Assembly: GCA_028683385.1 (NCBI GenBank)
Contig: JAQUIJ010000019.1
Span: forward strand, 1-64,000
Direction: 5' to 3'
DNA from: Prolixibacteraceae bacterium
GTDB lineage: Bacteria; Bacteroidota; Bacteroidia; Bacteroidales; Prolixibacteraceae
DNA length: 64,000 nt
In this document: positions 17,984 through 25,265 of the stretch, one piece after another
Position numbering within the stretch: the first letter of the stretch is position 1
Layout: every line of letters starts with the position of its first letter
Program-made: the position numbers and the translations under genes
The notes under the pieces: model-generated
What the model saw: the letters and a program-made list of their open reading frames with translations, nothing else
What the model was told of the DNA's origin: nothing
Database searches by the model: none

Positions 17984-19111
17984 TTAGGATACCTTTAATT
18001 TATTCACCATCAACACAGCCGCCCGCTTTGATGCACCTGGATCGCCGAGCTTGATCATCATATCGCGGTAATCATCGAGCATTCGCTTTTCATTTTTAGG
18101 ATTGTGAAGAATTTTATTGAGTTCTGAAACGACCTTCTTCAATGTAAAATTCCACTGAATCAGTTCAGTAACAGCTTCACGCCCCAATATGATATTCACC
18201 AGCGAAACAAATTTAGTTCTCAGGAAGAAATATTTCAGGAAGTTAAACAACCAACTGGGAGTCAACCGATAAACAACTACCTGAGGAACATTCAAAATAG
18301 CGGTTTCGAGCGTTGCTGTTCCTGATGAAACTATCGCAGCACGGCTGTGAATCAATATTTCGTAAGTTTTGCCCCAAATAACCGGAACCGAACTTTCCTT
18401 CATAAATGGTTGATAGAATTCAATTCCCATGTTTGGAGCCCCGGCAATGACGCATTGGTATTCAGGAAATTGAGCCGCTGCCTCCAGCATGGTGGGTAAT
18501 AAAACGCTGATTTCGCCTTTCCGGCTACCAGGCAAAACTGCCAATATGGGTTTGTTTGTCAATTTATTTTCAGCAATAAAACGGGGAAAATCCGGAGCCG
18601 TTTTCTTCTCTAAAATAGCGTCGAGCAGAGGGTTACCGACATAGTTAACCGGATAATTGTATCTGGCGAAGAACTCGGTTTCGAAAGGCAAAATGGTAAA
18701 CATTTCGTCGACATAGGCAATAATCCGGTGAACCCGCTTTTCTTTCCAAGCCCAGACTTTGGGTGAGATGTAATAAAAGGTACGTATTCCGTGTGCTTTG
18801 GCGAATTTGGCCATCCGGAGATTGAAACCTGGATAGTCAACTAAAATCAGCACATCGGGATTGAAAGCCAGCATATCCTGTTCGCAAAACCTGAAATTTT
18901 TCTGGATCGTCCGGATGTTCATAATTACCGGTACAATCCCCATAAAGGCCAGATCGCGGTAATGTTTCAGAACGGTCATTCCGGCCTTTTCCATCAGGTC
19001 GCCGCCAAATCCGCGAAATTCGGCCTCAGGATCGGTCAGGCTGATTTCTTTAATCAGGTTGGAAGCATGTAAATCGCCCGAAGCTTCACCGGCTAAAACG
19101 TAATATTTCAT
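17984..19111 (-). CDS. lpxB: lipid-A-disaccharide synthase
   Basis: LpxB condenses lipid X with UDP-diacylglucosamine to form the lipid A disaccharide on the inner face of the inner membrane. The 375 aa have the diagnostic N-terminus MKYYVLAGEASGDLHASNLI, YYISPKVWAWKEKRVHRI in the middle and the nucleotide-binding segment AIVSSGTATLETAILNVPQVVVYR near the C-terminus. I start it at the ATG at 19111; a TTG three codons upstream is less likely. It follows a small membrane-protein gene and surE and precedes the gldF-gldG fusion on the same strand. Confidence 0.96.
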   Translation of the reverse strand: MKYYVLAGEASGDLHASNLIKEISLTDPEAEFRGFGGDLMEKAGMTVLKHYRDLAFMGIVPVIMNIRTIQKNFRFCEQDMLAFNPDVLILVDYPGFNLRMAKFAKAHGIRTFYYISPKVWAWKEKRVHRIIAYVDEMFTILPFETEFFARYNYPVNYVGNPLLDAILEKKTAPDFPRFIAENKLTNKPILAVLPGSRKGEISVLLPTMLEAAAQFPEYQCVIAGAPNMGIEFYQPFMKESSVPVIWGKTYEILIHSRAAIVSSGTATLETAILNVPQVVVYRLTPSWLFNFLKYFFLRTKFVSLVNIILGREAVTELIQWNFTLKKVVSELNKILHNPKNEKRMLDDYRDMMIKLGDPGASKRAAVLMVNKLKVS

Positions 19112-19239
19112 GAGTTCCAAATTTCAAGTTCCAAATTCCAAATCTGCCGTCATTAATTGTCACTAAGTCTTTCAATAGTCATTGATTGTCAGATCATCCA
19201 ATTTTCTTTTCCTCTTTCCAAATGACAAATGACATTCCC

Positions 19240-19542
19240 CTAAATCAACTTGGCCACCAGCACCAAAAACGCATACATAAAAGTTGCCATAATAACGCCA
19301 CGTGCAGCCATATCGTATTTTTTGCGATAAAACAGGAAGAAAAATCCCAGGTTCGGGAACACACAAAGACTTATTATTTTCAGGAAAATCTTCATATCCC
19401 AGACATTCCGGAGATAAACCATAAACGGCATTTCGCTATATTTCATCTGGTAAAAAGCCAGGAAAAAGACCAGAGGAACAACAATTCCAATTACCCAGCC
19501 AACCAAAAGCCGGTCTGCTGTATTTCGTTTACGGGCAGGCAT
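19240..19542 (-). CDS. small conserved inner-membrane protein
   Basis: The 100-aa protein has three predicted membrane segments (about 12-30, 52-71 and 80-98) and a basic N-terminus MPARKRNTADRL. I recognise the arrangement between surE and lpxB as recurring in Bacteroidota, but no function is known to me. The start codon lies one base after the surE stop, so translation is probably coupled. A 128-bp gap with short repeats of ttccaaat and attgtca separates it from lpxB. Confidence 0.8.
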   Translation of the reverse strand: MPARKRNTADRLLVGWVIGIVVPLVFFLAFYQMKYSEMPFMVYLRNVWDMKIFLKIISLCVFPNLGFFFLFYRKKYDMAARGVIMATFMYAFLVLVAKLI

Positions 19543-19543
19543 C

Positions 19544-20305
19544 TTAAAATCTCCAGGTTTTCATACTTTCAAAAGTCTGATAGCAAGTCATATCGGCATT
19601 TACCGGAACGACTGAGACATATCCGTTTTCGAGAGCAGCAATATCGGTTCCATCAACCTCTTCCTCAAAATTCTGAAAAGAACCTGCCATCCAGTAATAT
19701 TCTCGTTTATGCGGATCAGTCCGTTTATCGAATTCTTCCACCCATTTCCCGGAGGTTTGGCGACAAACTTTAACGCCTTTAACATCTCCTTTGGGTATAT
19801 TCACATTCAGGCAAACAAATGGCGGCAACCCGTTTTCGGCCACCTGCTGAAAAACGCGAGCCACATATATTTTAGCCCGCGAAAAATCGGCTTCCGGTTC
19901 ATAGTCGTTCAGCGAAAAACCAATAGATGGTATGCCATGAATACAGCCTTCCAACGCGGCACCCATTGTTCCTGAATAGACCACGCTGATTGATGAATTT
20001 GAACCATGATTGATCCCTGAAACCACAAAATCGGGATAGCGATCGAGCAACTGATTGAATGCCAGCTTCACACAATCGACAGGCGTTCCGGAGCATTTAT
20101 AAACCTGGAAACCTTCTTCATCAACTGTTTTAATCAAACGGATCGGATGATCAACCGTAATGGCGTTCGACATGCCAGACCGGTGACCATCGGGAGCCAC
20201 CACCACCACGTCGCCAAAAAGGCGCATCACTTCGGTCAATTCTCTCAATCCTTTGGCTGATACACCATCATCATTGCTAATCAATATTAACGGACGTTCA
20301 CTCAT
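19544..20305 (-). CDS. surE: 5'/3'-nucleotidase SurE
   Basis: Metal-dependent phosphatase of 253 aa acting on nucleoside monophosphates and short polyphosphates. The N-terminal ILISNDDGVSAKGLREL (Asp-Asp metal site), the segment VVVVAPDGHRSGMSNAIT (Ser site) and VSGINHGSNSSISVVYSGTMGAALEG are the standard SurE motifs, all intact. Start is ATG. It leads a four-gene minus-strand run: surE, a small membrane protein, lpxB, gldF-gldG. Confidence 0.96.
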   Translation of the reverse strand: MSERPLILISNDDGVSAKGLRELTEVMRLFGDVVVVAPDGHRSGMSNAITVDHPIRLIKTVDEEGFQVYKCSGTPVDCVKLAFNQLLDRYPDFVVSGINHGSNSSISVVYSGTMGAALEGCIHGIPSIGFSLNDYEPEADFSRAKIYVARVFQQVAENGLPPFVCLNVNIPKGDVKGVKVCRQTSGKWVEEFDKRTDPHKREYYWMAGSFQNFEEEVDGTDIAALENGYVSVVPVNADMTCYQTFESMKTWRF

Positions 20306-20326
20306 AACTTATTTTTTGAATGCACA

Positions 20327-20353
20327 CAAAGATAAATGAATGTGACTGACAAA
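20327..20353 (-). promoter_or_regulatory. candidate promoter of the surE-lpxB run
   Basis: The minus strand carries TATCTTTG (20334-20327), an exact TAnnTTTG -7 box 21 bp before the surE start codon. A TTTG sits at 20353-20350, at a spacing of 15 bp, shorter than usual for a -33 box. Confidence 0.5.
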
Positions 20354-20448
20354 ATCTTTTTCAGAAAAAAATAATAAGTCAACATCACAAATTAAACCGT
20401 GAATACGTAGTACTTGTTATTAAACCACAAACTTTTAAAACTCTGATT

Positions 20449-20832
20449 ATGGAAAAGATGACAAATTCAGTTAATTGGGTAGAAATTCCAGTCCTCAACT
20501 TCGCCAGGGCCAAGGAATTTTACTCCCGGATTTACGATTTCGAAATGTACGATCAGATAATGGGAGCCCACCGAATGGGATTTTTACCCATGGATCAGGA
20601 ATCACAAGGGGTTGGTGGCGCTATTGTTCAGGGAAGCGGATATACCCCAACCTCGCTTGGTGCAAAGGTTTATTTGAATGGCGGTAAAGACTTGCTTACG
20701 GTTTTAAATCGGGTCAATGGAGCAGGAGGAGAAATTATCACGCCCAAAACAAAAATCACCGACGAAATTGGGTACTTTGCATCTTTTCAAGATACTGAAG
20801 GAAACCACATTTATTTGCATTCGAAGGAATAA
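20449..20832 (+). CDS. VOC-family (glyoxalase-like) protein
   Basis: Single-domain vicinal-oxygen-chelate protein of 127 aa. It starts MEKMTNSVNWVEIPVLNFARAKEFYSRIYDFEM (first beta-alpha-beta module) and ends IGYFASFQDTEGNHIYLHSKE (second module with the terminal Glu-type metal position). The family includes lactoylglutathione lyases, dioxygenases and bleomycin-binding proteins; the small form resembles stand-alone proteins of unknown activity. Start is ATG; a second ATG four codons downstream is possible. It is transcribed divergently from surE. Confidence 0.85.
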   Translation: MEKMTNSVNWVEIPVLNFARAKEFYSRIYDFEMYDQIMGAHRMGFLPMDQESQGVGGAIVQGSGYTPTSLGAKVYLNGGKDLLTVLNRVNGAGGEIITPKTKITDEIGYFASFQDTEGNHIYLHSKE

Positions 20833-20842
20833 ATACAACCAT

Positions 20843-20910
20843 GTCATCCCGAATTTGCTTCAATATCTCTTTGCAAGGAATATGAGATCCCGAAATAAAT
20901 TCGGGATGAC
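20843..20910. repeat. palindromic intergenic repeat
   Basis: A perfect 14-bp stem (gtcatcccgaattt at 20843-20856, aaattcgggatgac at 20897-20910) encloses a 40-base loop. It lies between convergent genes. I recognise this sequence type from intergenic spaces of many Bacteroidota; it may also serve as a bidirectional terminator. Confidence 0.7.
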
Positions 20911-20936
20911 TGGGTTAATGATTTTTGTAACTGATT

Positions 20937-21731
20937 TCAATTCTTCAGCGCCACCTTAATTTCATCGCCGTTATTCCACTTTCGGTAAATCTCGCAATAT
21001 TCGCCAGGACGAGCCACATACTTCACATTGCCATGAGTGACTGTTGGATTTACTGCCCAAGAAGGAATACGGATAAAAACATCCATGTAGCGCACATCTC
21101 CAACTTCGCAAGTTAGAATCATTTCGTTGCCCAACGGATAATCAGTCTGTTGAGTGAACTTCACATTTCCCCCAGTTGTGTGCTGATAATTAAAATTCGA
21201 TGAGCCAATAACATTAATAAAAATCTGATCGTCAACATGGGTGTAGATGATCGATTTCAACTGCGTTTCAGTTAAGACCAGCCTTGGAAATTTGTAAAGC
21301 AAATCCTCAATCGCATCGCCAAACTTAACTTCTCCCGATAATTTTAGCAACGTAATATTTAGATCGACCCACTTGTTTAGTATCGCTGATGCTTCAGAAT
21401 TTGACAGAGTATCGGCTGACAAAATGGACACATCGCCTTTTCCAAAGTCGTACCAGTTTGCTGAAAGTGCGTTCCAAACACTATCCGATTGATTTTTCCG
21501 GAGACTTTCGGCCATAGAAATCATTTCGTCAAGCTTTGCTGTGAGCGGATTTTGTTCGGAAATATTAGCAGCGGAATCAGTTAATAAGCGTTGACTAACT
21601 GAATTATCCAGCGTAATATTTTTCCCCGGGAAAGACACTGAATTGATTACATTCAGTCCATTCTCCACGTTTCCGCAAGAAATTATAAAGACGGCAATTC
21701 CAATAATTGCAGAAATACGTATGCTCTTCAT
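20937..21731 (-). CDS. lipoprotein resembling the C-terminal part of GH127 enzymes
   Basis: The 264-aa lipoprotein has its lipobox Cys at residue 19 (FIISCGN). From about residue 125 it reads like the end of a GH127/DUF1680 beta-L-arabinofuranosidase. LLKLSGEVKFGDAIEDLLYKFP matches a barrel helix, SIIYTHVDDQIFINVIGSSNF the junction, and VFIRIPSWAVNPTVTHG with GEYCEIYRKWNNGDEIKV the beta-sandwich. The (alpha/alpha)6 catalytic barrel is missing, so enzyme activity is unlikely. It could be a decayed enzyme or a binding or structural lipoprotein. It is monocistronic, with VOC and MATE genes on either side. The GH127 resemblance is my own reading of motifs. Confidence 0.65.
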   Translation of the reverse strand: MKSIRISAIIGIAVFIISCGNVENGLNVINSVSFPGKNITLDNSVSQRLLTDSAANISEQNPLTAKLDEMISMAESLRKNQSDSVWNALSANWYDFGKGDVSILSADTLSNSEASAILNKWVDLNITLLKLSGEVKFGDAIEDLLYKFPRLVLTETQLKSIIYTHVDDQIFINVIGSSNFNYQHTTGGNVKFTQQTDYPLGNEMILTCEVGDVRYMDVFIRIPSWAVNPTVTHGNVKYVARPGEYCEIYRKWNNGDEIKVALKN

Positions 21732-21797
21732 TCGAATATTTTTACCACTGAAACATTTTTATCGTTAACAGGTTCAAATATAAACTTCAAAATTACT

Positions 21798-21805
21798 TAT
21801 ATTTG
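21798..21805 (+). promoter_or_regulatory. candidate promoter -7 box for the leader/MATE transcript
   Basis: TATATTTG is an exact match to TAnnTTTG, 23 bp before the putative leader-peptide ATG and about 145 bp before the MATE gene. This makes a long 5' leader. Confidence 0.5.
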
Positions 21806-21827
21806 CAGCTCACTAAAAGACCGAATC

Positions 21828-21875
21828 ATGAAAATTACATCAACTCCGGCGGTCTGTTATCCCGCAATCTGGTAG
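21828..21875 (+). CDS. possible 15-aa leader peptide upstream of the MATE gene
   Basis: A short open frame, ATG to TAG, encodes MKITSTPAVCYPAIW. It begins just after a TAnnTTTG promoter candidate and ends 75 bp before the MATE start. Directly after its stop codon lies a 7-bp hairpin, tttctgc aag gcagaaa (21876-21892), and a run of eight T follows further on. This arrangement resembles translation-controlled leaders of drug-resistance genes. I cannot show that it is translated; conservation in relatives would be the test. Confidence 0.4.
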   Translation: MKITSTPAVCYPAIW

Positions 21876-21950
21876 TTTCTGCAAGGCAGAAAGCGGATTT
21901 CGTTTGTTTATTATCCAACTATTTTTTTTCATTTTAAAATCATTTTTATC

Positions 21951-23378
21951 ATGACTGATAAAAACGCTATATCTTTTTTTCAATCGATACGATTAAAGTC
22001 ACTTTGGATTAACATCAAGGAAGCCATCGGCGGAAGCGACCGCGACTTCACCAGCGACAGCATTGGCAAAGCACTACTTATCCTTTCCATCCCAATGGTT
22101 CTGGAAATGATTATGGAATCTATTTTTGCCGTTGTTGACATCTTTTTTGTGTCGAAACTGGGCGCCGACGCAGTAGCAACAGTAGGAATCACCGAATCAT
22201 CAATGACGATAGTTTATGCTATTGGTATGGGATTGAGCACAGCCACTACCGCCCTGATCGCCCGCCGTATTGGCGAGAAAAAAGCCGGGAAAGCTGGAGT
22301 CATTGCGTTTCAGGCAATTTTATCGGGGTTTATCGTTTCTATCCTGATCGCCATTCCGGGAATCATTTATGCCAAAGACTTCCTTTTGCTGATGGGCGCT
22401 TCCGAAGAAATGGCCGAAACCGGGTATATGTTTCCAGCGATCATGTTTGGCGGAAATGCCGTCATCATGCTTCTGTTCATTATCAACGCAGTGTTCCGGA
22501 GTTCGGGTGATGCAGCAATTTCCATGCGGGTTTTGATCGTAGCAAACCTCTTCAATATCGTCCTCGATCCACTGTTGATTTTCGGTATCGGTCCGTTTCC
22601 CGAATTGGGTTTAAAAGGAGCGGCAGTGGCAACCACTATCGGACGCGCCATCGCTGTTTGCTATCAATTTTACCTGTTATTCAATGGTCACAAACGAATC
22701 AGGCTCGAAGTGGATCACCTGAAAATTAAACTGAAAGTGATGGCTCAATTGTTCAGACTTTCGGCTGGTGGAATCTTACAATACATCATTGCAACTTCAA
22801 GCTGGATCGCTCTTTACCGGATTATTGCCATTTTAGGTTCAGAAGCAATGGCTGGTTATACAATTTCAATCCGGATTGTGGTTTTTGTTCTGCTTCCTTC
22901 GTGGGGACTTAGTAATGCCGCCTCAACTTTAGTAGGTCAAAATCTGGGCGCCAAACAGCCCGAGCGGGCCGAGCGAACCGTTTGGATCACGGCTTATGCC
23001 AACATGATTTTACTTGGTTTAGTCGGCATCGTTTTGATTATTTTTCCTGAAGCATTTATTCGGCTTTTTATCAACGATCCGAATGTAATAAGTAATGGAG
23101 CTGTTAGTTTGCGGATTATCAGTCTCGGATTTGTTTCGTACGCCATGGGAATGGTCATGACCCAAGCCTTTAATGGTAGTGGCGACACAGTGACTCCAAC
23201 CCGAATCAACTTCTTCTGTTTCTGGCTGTTCGAAATACCACTCGCCTATTTATTGGCAATTGTATTCGACCTGAAAATTTATGGCATTTCGATAGCGATT
23301 GTGGCTGCTGAAACCGCATTGACACTGACAGCCTGGTATTTCTTCAGAAAAGGAAAATGGAAGACGGTGAAGGTTTGA
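21951..23378 (+). CDS. MATE-family efflux transporter
   Basis: Cation-coupled multidrug/toxin exporter of 475 aa with about 12 membrane segments in two homologous halves. The first half has ALLILSIPMVLEMIMESIFAVVDIFFVSKLGADAVATVGI, typical of the NorM/DinF superfamily; the second half begins near LFRLSAGGILQYIIATSSWIALYRI. The long N-terminal stretch before the first membrane segment (about 35 aa) and two hydrophilic loops are normal. Start is ATG at 21951. A long 5' leader with a possible regulatory peptide precedes it. The substrate is unknown. Confidence 0.92.
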   Translation: MTDKNAISFFQSIRLKSLWINIKEAIGGSDRDFTSDSIGKALLILSIPMVLEMIMESIFAVVDIFFVSKLGADAVATVGITESSMTIVYAIGMGLSTATTALIARRIGEKKAGKAGVIAFQAILSGFIVSILIAIPGIIYAKDFLLLMGASEEMAETGYMFPAIMFGGNAVIMLLFIINAVFRSSGDAAISMRVLIVANLFNIVLDPLLIFGIGPFPELGLKGAAVATTIGRAIAVCYQFYLLFNGHKRIRLEVDHLKIKLKVMAQLFRLSAGGILQYIIATSSWIALYRIIAILGSEAMAGYTISIRIVVFVLLPSWGLSNAASTLVGQNLGAKQPERAERTVWITAYANMILLGLVGIVLIIFPEAFIRLFINDPNVISNGAVSLRIISLGFVSYAMGMVMTQAFNGSGDTVTPTRINFFCFWLFEIPLAYLLAIVFDLKIYGISIAIVAAETALTLTAWYFFRKGKWKTVKV

Positions 23379-23414
23379 TAGAGTAGGGTCAGGACATGTC
23401 CTGACCTTACTCTA
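23379..23414. terminator. 36-bp near-perfect palindrome bridging two convergent stop codons
   Basis: It begins immediately after the MATE stop codon (23376-23378) and ends with the MFS stop codon (23412-23414). The 18-bp arms (tagagtagggtcaggaca / tgtcctgaccttactcta) differ at one position, giving a G.T pair. There is no T-run on either side, so it may act as a processing or repeat element as well as a bidirectional terminator. Confidence 0.65.
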
Positions 23415-24674
23415 TTCAATGGCACAATCTCTTAGCGACAAATTCCGGAGTCTGGGTGAAGAAACCGCGGCAATGGAGACCACAATCAATGTCATTACTC
23501 CACCAAATATGACCGATGGAACCAACCCCATAAGGCTGGCTGCCGTACCCGATTCGAATGCTCCCAGCTCATTTGAGGAACCGACAAAAATACTATTGAC
23601 CGAAGATACCCGTCCTTTCATTTCGTTGGAAGTAAATAATTGGAGGATGCTGCCCCGAACGACAACACTCACAAAATCGAACGATCCGCTTAAAAACAGA
23701 CATGCTGCCGAAAGATAGAAGTTCTTCGAAATGGCAAATACGATCATGCAGAGGCCAAAACCAGCAACATTGTAAAGCATTAACTTTCCTGAATGTTTAA
23801 TTGGCGGGTAAAAGGTTAAATATACTGACATCAGAATCGCGCCAATTGCAGGACAGGCTCGCAGCAGGCCCAAACCTTCAGGACCAACTTTCAGGATATC
23901 GGAAGCAAAAACAGGCAGCATGGCCACTGCCCCACCAAATAAAACAGCAAACATATCGAGCGAAAAAGCTCCAAGCAACACCTGATTTTTAAACACATAC
24001 CTGATTCCTTCGCCTATACTTGCAAAGATGCGATCATCACGTTTCTCATCCTGAATAACTTTTCCGGGGCTTTTTATAAAAAACAGAATAACAACACAAA
24101 TCAGGAAGAATGAAAACACCAAAATGTAAGCCGCAACAATCCCGAAGAAACCATACATCAATCCGCCTAAAGCGGGACCAGTAACAGCGGCAATCTGCCA
24201 GGCTGTACTTCCCCAGGTTGCAGCACCAGTAAGCAACTCGCGAGGAACCAACTGCCCCACTAAAGCAGTATGAGCTGGCATCAAAATTCCACGAGTCAGT
24301 CCAACTAAAAATACCGTTATGAAAATAGGTGCCGTTCGGCTCAAAAAATATATTCCATCCGGATTAATACTCGAAAACAATAAGATTCCCGAACCTACCA
24401 ATAAGATGAGACTGGTTCGCGACATGATTTTTTTACGGTCCCAAATATCGACAAAATGACCTGCACACAAAGCAATACTAATTTGTGGAATTACTTCAGT
24501 AAGGCCAATCATTCCAAGCGAAAGCGGATTTTTGGTAATGTCGTACAATTGCCAACCTACAATAACAGCCTGCATCAGCGTAGCTGAAGTCATAAAAAAC
24601 CGATAGGCCAGAAACAATCGAAAATTGCGGATATGCATCACCGCAAAAGCCTCTTTAGAAAAAAATTTACTCAT
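23412..24674 (-). CDS. MFS transporter of the EntS-like (MFS_3) type
   Basis: Major facilitator of 420 aa with about 12 membrane segments. Landmarks are the N-terminal HIRNFRLFLAYRFFMTSATLMQAVIVGWQLYDIT, the loop GHFVDIWDRKKIM (the conserved loop 2-3 motif with Asp-Arg) and the second-half loop FTSNEMKGRVSSVNSIFVGSSNELGAFESG. The latter is typical of the enterobactin-exporter-like subfamily. The substrate is unknown. Start is ATG. It is divergent from the yccF-like gene and convergent with the MATE gene. Confidence 0.88.
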   Translation of the reverse strand: MSKFFSKEAFAVMHIRNFRLFLAYRFFMTSATLMQAVIVGWQLYDITKNPLSLGMIGLTEVIPQISIALCAGHFVDIWDRKKIMSRTSLILLVGSGILLFSSINPDGIYFLSRTAPIFITVFLVGLTRGILMPAHTALVGQLVPRELLTGAATWGSTAWQIAAVTGPALGGLMYGFFGIVAAYILVFSFFLICVVILFFIKSPGKVIQDEKRDDRIFASIGEGIRYVFKNQVLLGAFSLDMFAVLFGGAVAMLPVFASDILKVGPEGLGLLRACPAIGAILMSVYLTFYPPIKHSGKLMLYNVAGFGLCMIVFAISKNFYLSAACLFLSGSFDFVSVVVRGSILQLFTSNEMKGRVSSVNSIFVGSSNELGAFESGTAASLMGLVPSVIFGGVMTLIVVSIAAVSSPRLRNLSLRDCAIE

Positions 24675-24752
24675 CCGTACCTCATTAAATAATCTTGCAG
24701 ATCAACTGCTGAAAAGAAATCATTTGACGGTGGCATATATATATATATTCTG

Positions 24753-24764
24753 TTTACCGGTAAA
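24753..24764. promoter_or_regulatory. 12-bp perfect palindrome in a divergent promoter region
   Basis: TTTACCGGTAAA lies between the divergent MFS and YccF genes, beside a short (AT)n tract at about 24735-24748. It could be an operator; no regulator is apparent nearby. Confidence 0.35.
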
Positions 24765-24853
24765 ATACTTTCAGTGATCTATTCTCATAAGAAACAGGCA
24801 AAATGATGAAGCCAAATTTGTATCTTTAAAATCAGAATTTAAAACAACACACT

Positions 24854-25222
24854 ATGAGCTTCCTTGGAAATCTGATCTGGTTAATTTTTGGTGGTTTTTT
24901 AGTCTTTATTGAGTATATGGTTGCAGGTTTTTTGCTTTGCCTTACCATAATTGGAATACCTTTTGGACTTCAGGCATTCAAATTGGCATCCTTGGCTTTG
25001 TGGCCGTTTGGCGCAACCATTGAGTATAAACCTTCGGCACCTGGATGCCTGTCAACCATCATGAACCTCATTTGGCTGCTCATTGGTGGCATCTGGATTG
25101 CCTTAACTCATTTGGTTTTTGGAATGCTTCTGGGCATCACCATCATCGGAATTCCATGGGCTAAACAGCATTTCAAGTTGGTATCACTGGCACTGACTCC
25201 GTTTGGACGGGAGATTCAGTAA
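24854..25222 (+). CDS. YccF domain-containing membrane protein
   Basis: The 122-aa protein is built from two copies of the YccF motif: GNLIWLIFGGFLVFIEYMVAGFLLCLTIIGIPFGLQAFKLASLALWPFG and NLIWLLIGGIWIALTHLVFGMLLGITIIGIPWAKQHFKLVSLALTPFG, each read here as hydrophobic segments followed by IGIP. It is an inner-membrane protein of unknown function, conserved in many bacteria. Start is ATG. It is monocistronic and convergent with the GH95 gene. Confidence 0.93.
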   Translation: MSFLGNLIWLIFGGFLVFIEYMVAGFLLCLTIIGIPFGLQAFKLASLALWPFGATIEYKPSAPGCLSTIMNLIWLLIGGIWIALTHLVFGMLLGITIIGIPWAKQHFKLVSLALTPFGREIQ

Positions 25223-25265
25223 TCGATATAAGTGAAGGTTCAATTTGGTTGTTAGAGCAGTTGTT

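Noticed and set aside
19186-19773. 195-codon open frame on the plus strand
   Set aside because: It overlaps surE and the small membrane-protein gene in antisense, has no recognisable domain and a composition typical of an antisense frame.
23412-24674. MFS gene as an AmpG-type muropeptide permease
   Set aside because: Its motifs fit the EntS-like subfamily and it lies away from the salvage genes.
24735-24748. (AT)n tract as a phase-variation repeat
   Set aside because: It is only about 14 bases long and lies in a divergent promoter region with no frame to shift; too short to claim.
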